Positions 52,603 to 62,436 of a stretch of 64,000 bases of DNA are shown in pieces. Each line of letters starts with the position of its first letter. Position 1 is the stretch's first letter. Source of the DNA: Leptospira yanagawae serovar Saopaulo str. Sao Paulo = ATCC 700523 (GTDB lineage Bacteria; Spirochaetota; Leptospiria; Leptospirales; Leptospiraceae); assembly GCF_000332475.2 (NCBI RefSeq), contig NZ_AOGX02000015.1, positions 62,001-126,000 on the forward strand, written 5' to 3'. Below the pieces are notes generated by a model, which saw only the letters and a list, made by a program, of their open reading frames with translations, ran no database searches and was not told the origin of the DNA. The translations under genes and the position numbers were made by a program.

Positions 52603-53867
52603 CCAATTTGTAAATCAAGGCCTACTGAGTAAGGTGGAACCAAAGGTTCACTTTCTTTTTTCCCACGTTCCAATAGCTTTTCCATCTCTTTTCGGATGTC
52701 ACCGAGTAACAAGTGATAACTTTCTTTTTTACTTGTTTTGTACTTTTCAAAATAAGGAGTGAGTGAAATGGAACGAGACGCATATACGTAAGCTTTTTTT
52801 GCTCGAACCTCTGATTTCCCGTAAATATGTCTTTCAAAACTACAAATCCATTCCATCAGTCTTTCGGCGGATGGCCATTGGATGAGGTTTTTTGGTTGTG
52901 TGATAAGAAAAGCATACGCAGTCTCCACCAATTGTTTAGCCCTGCGGATATTTTGGTCTGTTAGGTGTTTGGGGGTGGATTCCAAGGGAATCCCTGCCTC
53001 AATTCGATCCAAGGTATGGAATAAAATTCGGATCTTTTGGATGGCATTATCAGAGTCCTGGAATTTAATTTGTAAGATTTGACCCGCAAGATTGAGTGCA
53101 GTATGCCTTGCCCGCCCTAAACGGTAATCAAAATCTTTACCATTGATTGCCGATTTCGGAATGCCAAGTTCGAATTCTGTTTCTTCTAACATCACACGAC
53201 CAACAGTCAAAAATCGACGAAGGAGTGTCCTTCCGCCAGGGTATAATTTTAACTTAAGTTCTATTCGAGAAAGTGAGGTTTCAATGTCCTTTAAAATTGA
53301 ATCTCGTGTTCCCGAGATTTTATACTTCACAAAGGTAGGTTGCAAAAACAGTTCTGCATTTGGGTCTTTTTTTCTGGCTTCTTCTAAACCCCAATAAATG
53401 AGTTGGGCCGTACTTGGCAAAAACGAGACCAAATTATCGTTTTCTCCCGACATAATCCCCTCAGGGTACATCACCAGTTTCCCATCTCGCTCGGATAAGA
53501 TCCGTTTGGTGGTGCGTATCATCTTACGATTGGAACTTCCGTGTAAAACAGAAAATGCGCCAACACGTTTGATGAGCTCACCTACAATCCCAAATCCCCA
53601 ATTAAAGACACTTCGTGATGCCATAAAATGAAACCGAGTACCAATTGTATTGGCAACTTGGTAAGCGATGATGGATTCCAATTCAGTGGGTTGGTTGAAA
53701 AGATACACAACTCGTTTGTCTTTTGTTTCCTTCAAACGTTGTTCATCATCTTTTGAGATGACCACTCCATCTAAGTTAAACAGAAGTTTTGTGAGGATGG
53801 GAAATCCCAAATCCAATCCCAAAGCAACAGGAAATTCAAAACGAGGAGCAATAAACGTATCTTTCAT
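52599..53867 (-). CDS. PlsC-like acyltransferase fold with altered catalytic motif
   Basis: A 422-residue protein with the lysophosphatidic-acid acyltransferase fold. Motif III is clear (VMYPEGIMSGENDN near residue 131). Motif I, normally HxxxxD, reads FNQPTELES: Gln replaces the catalytic His and Glu the Asp. Similar Leptospira proteins exist, but with this pair changed normal acyltransfer is doubtful. The C-terminal 200 residues are helical and unassigned. ATG at 53867. It shares four bases with the ompA-type gene's end. Confidence 0.7.
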   Translation of the reverse strand: MKDTFIAPRFEFPVALGLDLGFPILTKLLFNLDGVVISKDDEQRLKETKDKRVVYLFNQPTELESIIAYQVANTIGTRFHFMASRSVFNWGFGIVGELIKRVGAFSVLHGSSNRKMIRTTKRILSERDGKLVMYPEGIMSGENDNLVSFLPSTAQLIYWGLEEARKKDPNAELFLQPTFVKYKISGTRDSILKDIETSLSRIELKLKLYPGGRTLLRRFLTVGRVMLEETEFELGIPKSAINGKDFDYRLGRARHTALNLAGQILQIKFQDSDNAIQKIRILFHTLDRIEAGIPLESTPKHLTDQNIRRAKQLVETAYAFLITQPKNLIQWPSAERLMEWICSFERHIYGKSEVRAKKAYVYASRSISLTPYFEKYKTSKKESYHLLLGDIRKEMEKLLERGKKESEPLVPPYSVGLDLQIG

Positions 53868-53915
53868 AGAACTGTGTATTTAGACTAAGAAAAAACCCTT
53901 CATAACTACGAGCAA

Positions 53916-56402
53916 TCATTCATGGATGTAACCCCATGTTTCCAATATTTTTTTTACTTCTTTGCCCATCTCTTTTTGCACTTCCGTTTCTCCAGAACCA
54001 CTAAAGGCACCATCATTGTACACCCAAGGAAGTGGCGATTGGAAAAGTCCATCAGGTTGCCTTTCGGAAACAATTAAGTCCTCTAAATTCGTCATGGACC
54101 TTTGGTATTCTAACCCATACTTTCCAAAACGAACAGGGATCGTTTTTCCATTTCGTGTGAATTGGAAATAAGCTCCCAATTCTGGATTTACTGTTTTCAG
54201 AATGATTTCTTCCGATTGGTCCAAATTTTGAAGTTTCGATTCATTTGTTTTTTTCGATCCGGTAGGCCCATTTCGTTTTTGAGATTCCTTAGCCACTAAA
54301 ACTGATTTCGCAGAACCTGATTGTATTTGCACCGATTCTGGCGCTTCCCAGTCATAAACGGATCCTTGCACATTCATTGATAAAAAATCGTGACAAATGG
54401 CCTCCTCACAGGGTGGGATCCAAATGCGGATTCCATTCCGTTTTAAAAAATTCTCCCGTCGGAAATCAACCCTTGCGATTTGTAATAAAGTTTCGCCTGC
54501 CTTTTCAAGACTAAGGTTGTGTAATTCTTTCGGATCGTTTTTTAGATCATACAATTCTTCCGCCATTGTATGTGGTTCTCCAGATGAAGTTCGCCTAACA
54601 GTTGTAAATCCAGGATAACGACGGATGTATTTGTAGGTTTCCGTTCGAACCGATTCCGACATCCGCCCTTCTGTATAAATATAGGTTTCCACTGGGCAAG
54701 GATCGGATTTTAAAATGCAGGTTGCATAATCCACTCCTTGGTAAGTTGCATGATTAGGTCTCAAATCCAAAAATCCTAGAATGGTTGGTGCCAAAGATAG
54801 TAACGAGGACTGACCTGAAATTCGAATTTGGGTTTTCTCAATTCTAGGTGAATTGAATTGAGAATCGGATACTTTGTTTTCCAATTGGTTTTCTGCTGAG
54901 TAGTGTTTGATCTTTGGGTAACGATTTGGCATTGAATTTTTATCTTCGCTAAACAATGATTTGTTTTGTTTATTTACCAAATTATCTGCCAGTGATTTGG
55001 GTAGTTTGATAAAATAAGGCACATTGATTTCTTCATCATAATGGGTCTCCCCATGACCAAACCGTGTTTGCATGATAAAATGATAACTATAATCATGTTC
55101 TGGGCTAAATAGTTCACCGTGATCCCCGGTCACGATGATCATGGTCTCATCATAAGTTCCAAGTTCTTTTAATTTATTTACCAAACGACCGATCTCACGG
55201 TCTGTATAGTGCATTTCACCTAAGTAACGTTGTACGGGCGATTCAAACCGATAAAATTCAGAGTCAGGGACAATCTTTCGTACTGCCAACATATCTTCTT
55301 GCGGTGGAGAATAGGAGGCATGTGGTGTGTTCAAATTAAAATGTAAAAAATAAGGAATGTCTTTTTTCTCTGTCACAAACGAAATGGCCTCGTTTGTTAG
55401 GACTTCTGTATCCACGATGTCCATCCCCACCTGGAAGGAATTATGAAATCCCAAATCCAATCCCACCGTTGTATAATCCAAAAAGAACACATTGTTCATA
55501 ATGGTTTGGGTAAAATACCCTGCATCCCGAAAGGTTTTAGCCAAATTATCACGTTTTTTTCCGTAGTACACTTTTCGTTGGTACGGTTTCGTAGAAAACC
55601 AAGAATTCCCCAAACCGAGGTTAGACGAATATTCCGAATGAAAAAATGACATCATCGAAGGTTTTGTCCAGTTCCCGTTTGCGAATGGATTTTCAAAGAA
55701 TACGGATTCTTTCGCAAGTTCATCCATTACAGGTGTAACGGAGTGTTTAAATCCATATGCTCCAAAAAAATCTTTCCTTGCGGAGTCGATGACAATCAGG
55801 ATCACTGATTTCGGTTTTTTCATATTGGAAAAAGATTCCGACCAATCCGACGGATATAACAATGGTTCGCCGACAAATAGGTAACTATCCTTACTTTCCC
55901 AAAGAAGGCGTAAGTCCCCATCTAGGGTGATGGACTCCGTTTTTTTTTGCCATTGTTCTTTGGGTGTGCCAGTAAAGTCCCATACCAAAATTGGTTCCGA
56001 CCCGGAATACAATTTTAGTTTCCCTGAAACAGAAGACTGAAATTCTTTTTCGCCTAACAGACCCATTAGCGAAGAAAATTGGTATCTGCCTTTCGGAATG
56101 GTAAATTGGTATTCTTGTCCTGGTGGGAAAAAAAGTGCATCCAGAGAATGGTTTAAAAATATATCTTTGTTTGTGTTAAAGGTGATCTGGGTATTTTCCC
56201 ATTTTCGAGAAAGAGGCAGTCCACTTTGCCTACCTGGATTTTTTTTCCAATGGTAAGGCAATGGGTCCTTGGCAATTTTGATTTTGGACCTAGCGTGTTT
56301 TAATTCCAAAACCAAATCCACTGGGAAACGGAATTCCGATTTGTTCAAACAGTGAATGAGACAAAAACAAAGGAATAGGGCGAAGGGAAGGATCTTTCGC
56401 AT
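53916..56402 (-). CDS. Sulfatase-fold lipoprotein
   Basis: An 828-residue exported lipoprotein (leader ending FCLIHC). The alkaline-phosphatase/sulfatase fold spans about residues 195-640, with the metal Asp in VILIVIDSARKDFFGAYGF, the nucleophile region NGNWTKPSMMSFF, and IVTGDHGELFSPEHD. The nucleophile position holds Thr, not the Cys/Ser of formylglycine sulfatases. That is typical of phosphoglycerol- or phosphoethanolamine-transferase enzymes such as LtaS. Substrate unknown; envelope lipids are likely. N- and C-terminal flanking regions are unassigned. Confidence 0.8.
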   Translation of the reverse strand: MRKILPFALFLCFCLIHCLNKSEFRFPVDLVLELKHARSKIKIAKDPLPYHWKKNPGRQSGLPLSRKWENTQITFNTNKDIFLNHSLDALFFPPGQEYQFTIPKGRYQFSSLMGLLGEKEFQSSVSGKLKLYSGSEPILVWDFTGTPKEQWQKKTESITLDGDLRLLWESKDSYLFVGEPLLYPSDWSESFSNMKKPKSVILIVIDSARKDFFGAYGFKHSVTPVMDELAKESVFFENPFANGNWTKPSMMSFFHSEYSSNLGLGNSWFSTKPYQRKVYYGKKRDNLAKTFRDAGYFTQTIMNNVFFLDYTTVGLDLGFHNSFQVGMDIVDTEVLTNEAISFVTEKKDIPYFLHFNLNTPHASYSPPQEDMLAVRKIVPDSEFYRFESPVQRYLGEMHYTDREIGRLVNKLKELGTYDETMIIVTGDHGELFSPEHDYSYHFIMQTRFGHGETHYDEEINVPYFIKLPKSLADNLVNKQNKSLFSEDKNSMPNRYPKIKHYSAENQLENKVSDSQFNSPRIEKTQIRISGQSSLLSLAPTILGFLDLRPNHATYQGVDYATCILKSDPCPVETYIYTEGRMSESVRTETYKYIRRYPGFTTVRRTSSGEPHTMAEELYDLKNDPKELHNLSLEKAGETLLQIARVDFRRENFLKRNGIRIWIPPCEEAICHDFLSMNVQGSVYDWEAPESVQIQSGSAKSVLVAKESQKRNGPTGSKKTNESKLQNLDQSEEIILKTVNPELGAYFQFTRNGKTIPVRFGKYGLEYQRSMTNLEDLIVSERQPDGLFQSPLPWVYNDGAFSGSGETEVQKEMGKEVKKILETWGYIHE

Positions 56403-56485
56403 TTGGAACCAGTTTGCAAAACAGGTTTCCTAAGAATAGGAAAAGTTGTTTCTTTTTAGGTTTCCATCGTCCATCCTTGACATCT

Positions 56486-57352
56486 ATGAGTAATTGGGAA
56501 CAAGCCTACTCCCGCGTGGAGTCTACCTTTCAAAACAAAGATGGTGGTAAAATTTATTACCAAATCTACCGACCAAAGTCAGGTGTCAAACGAGTGCTCG
56601 TTGTCCACCATGGGATTGGGGAACACGGTGGTCGTTACAATTTTTTATTGGAAGCGATGGCAGAACGTAATTATGCAATTTACCTCATCGACTGCAGAGG
56701 CCATGGTAAGTCCGATGGACGTCGTGGTGTCATCACTCATTTTTCTGATTTTTTTGCTGACCTAAAACAACTGATTGATATCGCCAAACAAAATGAAGGT
56801 GTTAGCAAAGTCACTTTGCTTGGTCACTCCATGGGTGCTGCCATCACGTTCTTATACACTGCCACTGACAACTACCAAAATGATTTGGATGCGTATATCT
56901 GCAGTGCCCTTCCAATCAAAGTGAAAACTGATATCGTGATGGACATTAAAAAAGCTGCGGGCGGTTTTTTAGCAAAAGCGCTCCCCACTCTCACAATCCC
57001 AACTGGTCTTAATGTGAATCTCATTTCTCGTGACAAATCAGTGGTTGATGCTTACGTAAAAGACCCACTTGTTCATGGAAATGTATGTGCCTACCTAGGC
57101 GATTACCTTCTTAACTGTCATACACTTGCATTGGAATCTGCCGAAAAAATCAAAGTTCCAATTTATATGTTTCACGGAAAAGAAGACCAAATTGCTCTTC
57201 CAGAAGGGACAAACGAAGCTTTTGAACGCGTAGCGTCCAAAGACAAAACCAAAAGACTTTTTGATGATTTATACCATGAAACCATGAACGAACTTCCTAA
57301 AGACAGAGCAATCGTCTTAAAAGAGTTAGTTGCTTGGATCGACAAACACTAA
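56486..57352 (+). CDS. Alpha/beta hydrolase, monoglyceride-lipase-like
   Basis: A 288-residue cytoplasmic hydrolase: [31 protein letters not shown] and the nucleophile elbow [12 protein letters not shown] near residue 118. A late Asp in GKEDQIA and His in YHETMNE complete the triad. It resembles monoacylglycerol lipases and lysophospholipases. ATG at 56486 (MSNWEQ) is chosen over an upstream start at 56414. It heads a likely operon with the two MaoC genes. Confidence 0.88.
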   Translation: MSNWEQAYSRVESTFQNKDGGKIYYQIYRPKSGVKRVLVVHHGIGEHGGRYNFLLEAMAERNYAIYLIDCRGHGKSDGRRGVITHFSDFFADLKQLIDIAKQNEGVSKVTLLGHSMGAAITFLYTATDNYQNDLDAYICSALPIKVKTDIVMDIKKAAGGFLAKALPTLTIPTGLNVNLISRDKSVVDAYVKDPLVHGNVCAYLGDYLLNCHTLALESAEKIKVPIYMFHGKEDQIALPEGTNEAFERVASKDKTKRLFDDLYHETMNELPKDRAIVLKELVAWIDKH

Positions 57353-57365
57353 GGAGAAAATGCCA

Positions 57366-57803
57366 ATGGCAATAACAAAAGATATAGTTGGAAAAAAACT
57401 AGATCGTTTTGATTTCACAGTGGAACGAGGAAAAATCAAAGAATTTTGCCTCGCCATCAACGAAAAAAACCCAATCTATTTTGACGTAGAAGAAGCAAAA
57501 AAAGCAGGATACTCAGATGTTCCTGCTCCACCAACTTTCCCTACGGTCATCATGTTTTGGGGATACCCAAAGATTTGGAATGATATGGCCGAACTTGGGA
57601 TCGACCTTTCCAAAATCCTTCACTTAAAAGAAGAATACACGTACCATAAAATCCTATATCCGGGCAAAGTGTACGCTCAATCTGAAATTTCTGACGTTAA
57701 AGTGGGAAGAGCAGAAATTGTAACTTTCAAAACCACCATTTACGACGAAAAAGATGATCCGATCCTCTCTGCAGAGATGGCGATTTTCATTCGTAAGGAT
57801 TAA
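57366..57803 (+). CDS. MaoC/FAS1-type dehydratase N-terminal protein (HadA-like)
   Basis: A 145-residue hot-dog-fold protein ([49 protein letters not shown]) corresponding to the non-catalytic subunit of split (3R)-hydroxyacyl dehydratases. ATG at 57366 sits nine bases after AAGGAG; an ATG at 57360 is closer than usual. It is followed after 17 bases by the catalytic-type partner, so the two should form a heterodimer. Confidence 0.85.
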   Translation: MAITKDIVGKKLDRFDFTVERGKIKEFCLAINEKNPIYFDVEEAKKAGYSDVPAPPTFPTVIMFWGYPKIWNDMAELGIDLSKILHLKEEYTYHKILYPGKVYAQSEISDVKVGRAEIVTFKTTIYDEKDDPILSAEMAIFIRKD

Positions 57804-57820
57804 TTCCAAGGAGGCAAACA

Positions 57821-58240
57821 ATGGCAAAAATTCAATTTGATAAAGTAGAAGTTGGTCAAACTCTTCCTCCGCTAGACGTCCCAGTGATCGAACATGCAAA
57901 TTTAGTTCGTTATGCGGGGGCATCTGGAGATTTTAACCCCATTCACAATGATCCTGATTTCGCGAGAAAAGCAGGTTTAGATGGAACAATCTCTCACGGT
58001 ATGTATGTGATGGCACAAGTAGGAAGGCTTTGTACTTCTTGGGCAGACCAAAAAGACATTGCATACTTTGGTGTAACTTTCAAAGCGATGACAAAACTTG
58101 GCGAAAAACTAACAGTTGTTGGAACCATCAAAAAGAAATTTGAAAAAGATGGTAAAAAAACTGTGACTGTTCTCGTTGAGGCTAAAAACGAAGCTGGCGA
58201 AGTAAAAGCTGGTGGTGATTTAGTTGTGAACGCAGTTTAA
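57821..58240 (+). CDS. MaoC dehydratase (HadB-like)
   Basis: A 139-residue hot-dog hydratase with the catalytic Asp/His in GASGDFNPIHNDPDFAR near residues 31-47, and the family's DGTISHGMYVMAQVG. With the preceding subunit it should hydrate or dehydrate (3R)-hydroxyacyl thioesters in fatty acid or polyhydroxyalkanoate metabolism. AAGGAGG lies eight bases before the ATG. A good terminator follows. Confidence 0.9.
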   Translation: MAKIQFDKVEVGQTLPPLDVPVIEHANLVRYAGASGDFNPIHNDPDFARKAGLDGTISHGMYVMAQVGRLCTSWADQKDIAYFGVTFKAMTKLGEKLTVVGTIKKKFEKDGKKTVTVLVEAKNEAGEVKAGGDLVVNAV

Positions 58241-58286
58241 AAATTTTGAATCTCAAATAAGAATCAGAAAATTTAATTTACGTCTC

Positions 58287-58321
58287 AAAAGGCATCTGAC
58301 GAAAGTTGGGTGCCTTTTTTA
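58287..58321 (+). terminator. Intrinsic terminator of the lipase-MaoC operon
   Basis: AAAAGGCA (58287-58294) pairs with TGCCTTTT (58311-58318), followed by more T. Clear on the plus strand. Confidence 0.8.
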
Positions 58322-58383
58322 TTGCCAAAGTTGGAACAAACATACAGAATTGGCACTTTCTACGTTGAGGTGAAAGGAATATT

Positions 58384-58809
58384 ATGCAAACTTCGGACCA
58401 AATGAAATCTCAAATCCAATCTTTACTTTCCAATCACCCTGAAATCAGTGTCGATGTTCTATTTTTGTATGTGCCTGAATTGAATATCCTCAACCAGTTC
58501 CTCCAAGACGATGAAACCATCCAAGGGTATACCATTGGCCTTTTGGAAACGAAACAACAAAAGCATACCGCTGGAAAATGGTTACTGGTTCTCACGAACA
58601 AACAGATCCACTTGCTCCGTAATCCAATGTTAGGAAACCCAACGCATATCCCAATTGAATTTGCAAAATTACAAAACACGTCAACAAAACTTGGTTGGTT
58701 TTTTGGACAAATCCATTTGGAAACAGAAGAAGAAACGTTTCGGTTGATCCAAATTGGAAAAAAAGATTACCAATTCTTTTTGCCAAGTTTCCAACCGCAT
58801 TTAAAATAA
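58384..58809 (+). CDS. Hypothetical protein
   Basis: A 141-residue soluble protein without a recognised domain. Its first half is helical (QIQSLLSNHPEISVDVLFLY). The second half (KWLLVLTNKQIHLLRNPM, then FGQIHLETEEETFRL) has the alternating strands of a PH-like or bacterial PH domain, a tentative resemblance. ATG at 58384 follows AAAGGAATATT. Monocistronic between a terminator and the helicase locus. Confidence 0.6.
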   Translation: MQTSDQMKSQIQSLLSNHPEISVDVLFLYVPELNILNQFLQDDETIQGYTIGLLETKQQKHTAGKWLLVLTNKQIHLLRNPMLGNPTHIPIEFAKLQNTSTKLGWFFGQIHLETEEETFRLIQIGKKDYQFFLPSFQPHLK

Positions 58810-59072
58810 TCCAAATCTTTGCGTAGCCGATTTGGGAATATAAATCGATTAAAAATTATGAAACGTTCGCATAACGACTGCAATAGATTTGCTTCAAATC
58901 GATTCTTGGCGCCTCGAATTGATCGTTGATTCGAAATCGATTCCAAATCGACCGCGCTTTACGCTCCAATCTTTCGTTTCACGAAAGGATTTCCGCTACA
59001 ATCGCTGGCGCAGGGATTTTTTTTGCAAAAACAGGCTTGCTATCTCTACTAAATTATCTTCAATTTCTCTAG

Positions 59073-61958
59073 ATGCACCTAACTTCGCACCAAAGGAAAA
59101 TTCTTGCACTAGATCTTACCAGAAAACGTGCATCAGGTGATCCAAACAGGCTTGGACAAGCCATGCTTGGAGCGCAAGTAGATTTAAATCCTCATCAATT
59201 AGACGCCGCACTTTTTGCCTTAGATTCGCCACTTTCAAAAGGAGCCATCTTAGCTGATGAAGTTGGTCTAGGAAAAACAATTGAAGCTGGTTTGGTTCTT
59301 AGCCAGTTTCTTTCAGAAGGAAAATCAAAAATCCTAATCATTTGTCCTGCAAACTTGAGGAAACAATGGGGTGGAGAATTACATGAAAAATTTCACTTAA
59401 AATCCGTAATTTTAGAAAGTAAAAACTTTCAATTGGAACAAAAAGCTGGAAATCAAAATCCGTTCCAATCCGATCAAATAAAAATCATTTCTTATCAATT
59501 TGCAAAATCAAAAGCATATGAAATTTCGCAAGTCCAATGGGACTTGGTTGTCATTGACGAAGCACATAGACTTCGCAATGTTTATAAAGAATCCAATATC
59601 ATCTCAAATACCATCAAAGAATCATTAATTGGTCGGTTTAAACTCCTACTGACTGCAACTCCTTTACAGAATTCATTGAGTGAACTTTTCGGATTGGTAA
59701 GCATCATTGATGAACAAATCTTCGGCGATTTTGAAAGTTTTTCAGGACAGTTTTTACGAATCCAATCAGAAGACCAACTGCAACTATTAAAAAATAGAAT
59801 CAGTGGCATTTGCAAACGAACACTTCGCAAACAAGTATTGGAATATATAAAATATACAAAACGTATCTCGATCACAAAAGAATTTGTTCCGAGCCAGGAT
59901 GAAGACAAACTTCATGAATGGATCAGTGCCTATTTACAACGAGATAAATTAGCGGCTCTTCCAAAAAGCCAACGCAAACTCATGACACTCATTCTACGAA
60001 AACTTTTGGCATCTTCCACTTATGCCATTGCCGGAACCTTGCAGGCCCTAGTAGACCGTTTGGAAAGAAAGATTGGAAATGCTGATAACGGAATTGATGA
60101 AGAAATAGCTGAAATCCTGGCTGAAGACTTCGAAGAATATGAAGAGATCAAAGATGAGTGGCAAAGTTACCAAAACCAAAAAAGTAATCCAGATTCTCCG
60201 TCCAATATTGAATCGATAGAAGATTTAAAATTAGAAGTAAAAGAGCTGAAAGAATTTTTGACTCTTGCCAATAGCATCCAAGCCAATAGCAAAGCAGAAG
60301 TACTTCTCGCTGGGCTTGGTCAGGCTTTTTCCGAAATGGAACGATTAGGTGGGGCAGAGAAAGCAGTCATCTTCACAGAATCCAGACGAACTCAAAACTA
60401 TCTATTTGATATACTATCAAGTAATGGTTATGCGAATCAAATTCTACTTTTCAATGGTTCGAATAATGATGAAACTTCTAAAGAGATTTACCAATCTTGG
60501 GTAATCAAATACAAAGATACAGAAAAAATATCTGGGTCAAAGTCTGCCGATATGCGGGCGGCGCTTGTTGAAGAGTTTCGAGAAAGGAGGCAAATTCTCA
60601 TCGCGACGGAAGCGGCCGCAGAAGGAATCAATTTGCAATTTTGCTCAATTGTTGTGAATTATGACCTCCCCTGGAACCCACAACGAATTGAACAAAGGAT
60701 TGGTAGGTGCCATCGGTATGGCCAAAATTTTGATGTAGTTGTCGTAAATTTCCTAAATAAAAAAAATCTAGCTGATGTTCGCGTTTATGAACTGTTAAGC
60801 GAAAAATTTCAATTGTTTAGTGGGGTATTTGGGGCAAGTGATGAAATTTTAGGAAATGTCGAGTCTGGCGTGGACTTTGAAAGGCGTATTGCAGAAATTT
60901 TCCAAGATTGTCGAACCAAAGAAGAAATCCAAGAAGCCTTTGACCTGCTCCAATCCGAATTACAATCTGATATTAACGAAAGGCTTAAAGAAACACGAGA
61001 AAAACTTTTAACCAATTTTGATGAAATCGTCCAAGAAAAGTTGAAAATTCGAATGGAAGAAAGTGAAATTTTGTTTGATCGCCAAACAAAACTACTTTGG
61101 CTTTTAACTAGGGATGCCATTCAAAAGTATGGAAAGGTGAATGATGCAGATTATAGTTTTCGGCTTGATTCTCATCCATATTCTACTGCTTCCATACCAC
61201 TTGGTCATTATCGGATGGGGAAGTCGTTATTCCAGGAAAATCACTACCACATAAATCATCCACTTGCGAAAACTATAATCGACGTTGCAATCAAAGAACA
61301 ACCATCATCCGAGGGAATCTTAACTTTTACTCTGAGTGAGGATCGCATAGATCAAAGTTATGCGAATTTTAGAAACAAAAGAGGATTCGTATTTGCAAGT
61401 CTATGGATTTTAGATAGTTTTGAAAGAGAAGAAATTCTATTGGTAACTATCGTATGGGAGGATGGAACCAGTTTAGATAATGACCTTGCCATCCGACTTT
61501 TTTCGAGAACATGTAAGTGGCAAAAAAATTCTGACACATTCGAAGGTTTCGAAAATCTAAAAGCAAAATTAGAAGAAATCCATTCTTCAAAAAAAAGCCA
61601 AATCTTAGAATCACGCGACCTAAGAAACCAAGAACTCTTTAGCAAAGAATATGAAAAATTGGATGCATGGGCAGATGACAGGCGTTTGAGCTTGCAAAAA
61701 GAGTTAAAAGCCTTTGATGACGAAATCAAAATAAAGAAAAAATTAGCAAAAGAGTCTGGAAACATCACAGATCGTTTAAAGCTCGAACGGGAACGGAAAG
61801 AGATTGAACGAAAGCGTGACGAAGCCTGGCGAAATTTTGAAATCGCACGGCGATCCATCGATGAAGAAAAAGATAAATTTTTAAATGATATGGAAAAGAA
61901 GGCTCATTTGCAGTCTGAGGAGCAGATTCTCTTTTCATTAGGAATTCAAATTGTATAA
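59073..61958 (+). CDS. SNF2-type DEAH helicase (defence-type)
   Basis: A 961-residue helicase. Walker A is ADEVGLGKTIEAG near residue 61, the DEAH box is VVIDEAHRLRNV near 160, and motif III is LLTATPLQNSLSEL. C-terminal motifs are EAAAEGINLQ and WNPQRIEQRIGRCHRYGQ near 540. A long coiled coil (about 800-935) ends the protein. This layout is common in defence loci that also carry a Mod-type methylase, as here. No nuclease domain is visible. ATG at 59073 lacks a Shine-Dalgarno sequence. A terminator-like hairpin separates it from the toxin-antitoxin pair. Confidence 0.87.
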   Translation: MHLTSHQRKILALDLTRKRASGDPNRLGQAMLGAQVDLNPHQLDAALFALDSPLSKGAILADEVGLGKTIEAGLVLSQFLSEGKSKILIICPANLRKQWGGELHEKFHLKSVILESKNFQLEQKAGNQNPFQSDQIKIISYQFAKSKAYEISQVQWDLVVIDEAHRLRNVYKESNIISNTIKESLIGRFKLLLTATPLQNSLSELFGLVSIIDEQIFGDFESFSGQFLRIQSEDQLQLLKNRISGICKRTLRKQVLEYIKYTKRISITKEFVPSQDEDKLHEWISAYLQRDKLAALPKSQRKLMTLILRKLLASSTYAIAGTLQALVDRLERKIGNADNGIDEEIAEILAEDFEEYEEIKDEWQSYQNQKSNPDSPSNIESIEDLKLEVKELKEFLTLANSIQANSKAEVLLAGLGQAFSEMERLGGAEKAVIFTESRRTQNYLFDILSSNGYANQILLFNGSNNDETSKEIYQSWVIKYKDTEKISGSKSADMRAALVEEFRERRQILIATEAAAEGINLQFCSIVVNYDLPWNPQRIEQRIGRCHRYGQNFDVVVVNFLNKKNLADVRVYELLSEKFQLFSGVFGASDEILGNVESGVDFERRIAEIFQDCRTKEEIQEAFDLLQSELQSDINERLKETREKLLTNFDEIVQEKLKIRMEESEILFDRQTKLLWLLTRDAIQKYGKVNDADYSFRLDSHPYSTASIPLGHYRMGKSLFQENHYHINHPLAKTIIDVAIKEQPSSEGILTFTLSEDRIDQSYANFRNKRGFVFASLWILDSFEREEILLVTIVWEDGTSLDNDLAIRLFSRTCKWQKNSDTFEGFENLKAKLEEIHSSKKSQILESRDLRNQELFSKEYEKLDAWADDRRLSLQKELKAFDDEIKIKKKLAKESGNITDRLKLERERKEIERKRDEAWRNFEIARRSIDEEKDKFLNDMEKKAHLQSEEQILFSLGIQIV

Positions 61959-62021
61959 CGTATGAAAGTGGAAATTTTCACTTGCAAATTACAAAATTTT
62001 TGAGGAAACTTACATCAGCAT

Positions 62022-62065
62022 ACCTGCCAGGCCTATCCACGGAAGCCCAAATAGGCAGGTCTTTT
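62022..62065 (+). terminator. Terminator-like hairpin between helicase and MNT genes
   Basis: ACCTGCC (62022-62028) can pair with GGCAGGT (62054-62060), followed by CTTTTT. An alternative inner stem, GCCTAT/ATAGGC, competes with it. Confidence 0.5.
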
Positions 62066-62076
62066 TCCCTTATAGC

Positions 62077-62082
62077 TATAAT
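62077..62082 (+). promoter_or_regulatory. -10 box before the MNT gene
   Basis: A perfect TATAAT 12 bases before the ATG at 62095, directly after the helicase terminator. A -35 is not evident. The transcript would be nearly leaderless. It suggests that MNT-HEPN-Mod is transcribed separately from the helicase. Confidence 0.4.
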
Positions 62083-62094
62083 AGAAGTTAGAAA

Positions 62095-62436
62095 ATGATT
62101 ACTACCGAATCAAAAGATTTTCGTTCGATGATACCTATTATTACGGAACGATGGATCCAAGAAACGAATCCGATTCGTATTTATTTATTTGGTTCTTCCA
62201 CTCAAGTAAAAGAGTCTTCTACTGTTCCAAACGATTTAGATTTTTTACTGGTTTATGATACTATTCCAAACAATCGAGACCTTCGCATTAGATTGCATTC
62301 TTTGATTGCTGATTTAGGAGTTCCTGTTGACTGTTTTGTTGTAGAAAACAGCAAAATCAAAAACGAAATTTTCTCTGCAAATGACATAGTTGGTTCTGCT
62401 TTAAACACTGGTATCTTGATTTATGAATCCAAATGA
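62095..62436 (+). CDS. MNT-type nucleotidyltransferase antitoxin
   Basis: A 113-residue nucleotidyltransferase-fold protein with the GS...DxD motif (FGSSTQVKESS, then NDLDFLLV near residues 29-50) and a later Asp (VDCFVV). MNT proteins paired with HEPN proteins usually neutralise them, in some cases by AMPylation. It overlaps the HEPN gene by 14 bases, typical of toxin-antitoxin operons. Confidence 0.82.
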   Translation: MITTESKDFRSMIPIITERWIQETNPIRIYLFGSSTQVKESSTVPNDLDFLLVYDTIPNNRDLRIRLHSLIADLGVPVDCFVVENSKIKNEIFSANDIVGSALNTGILIYESK

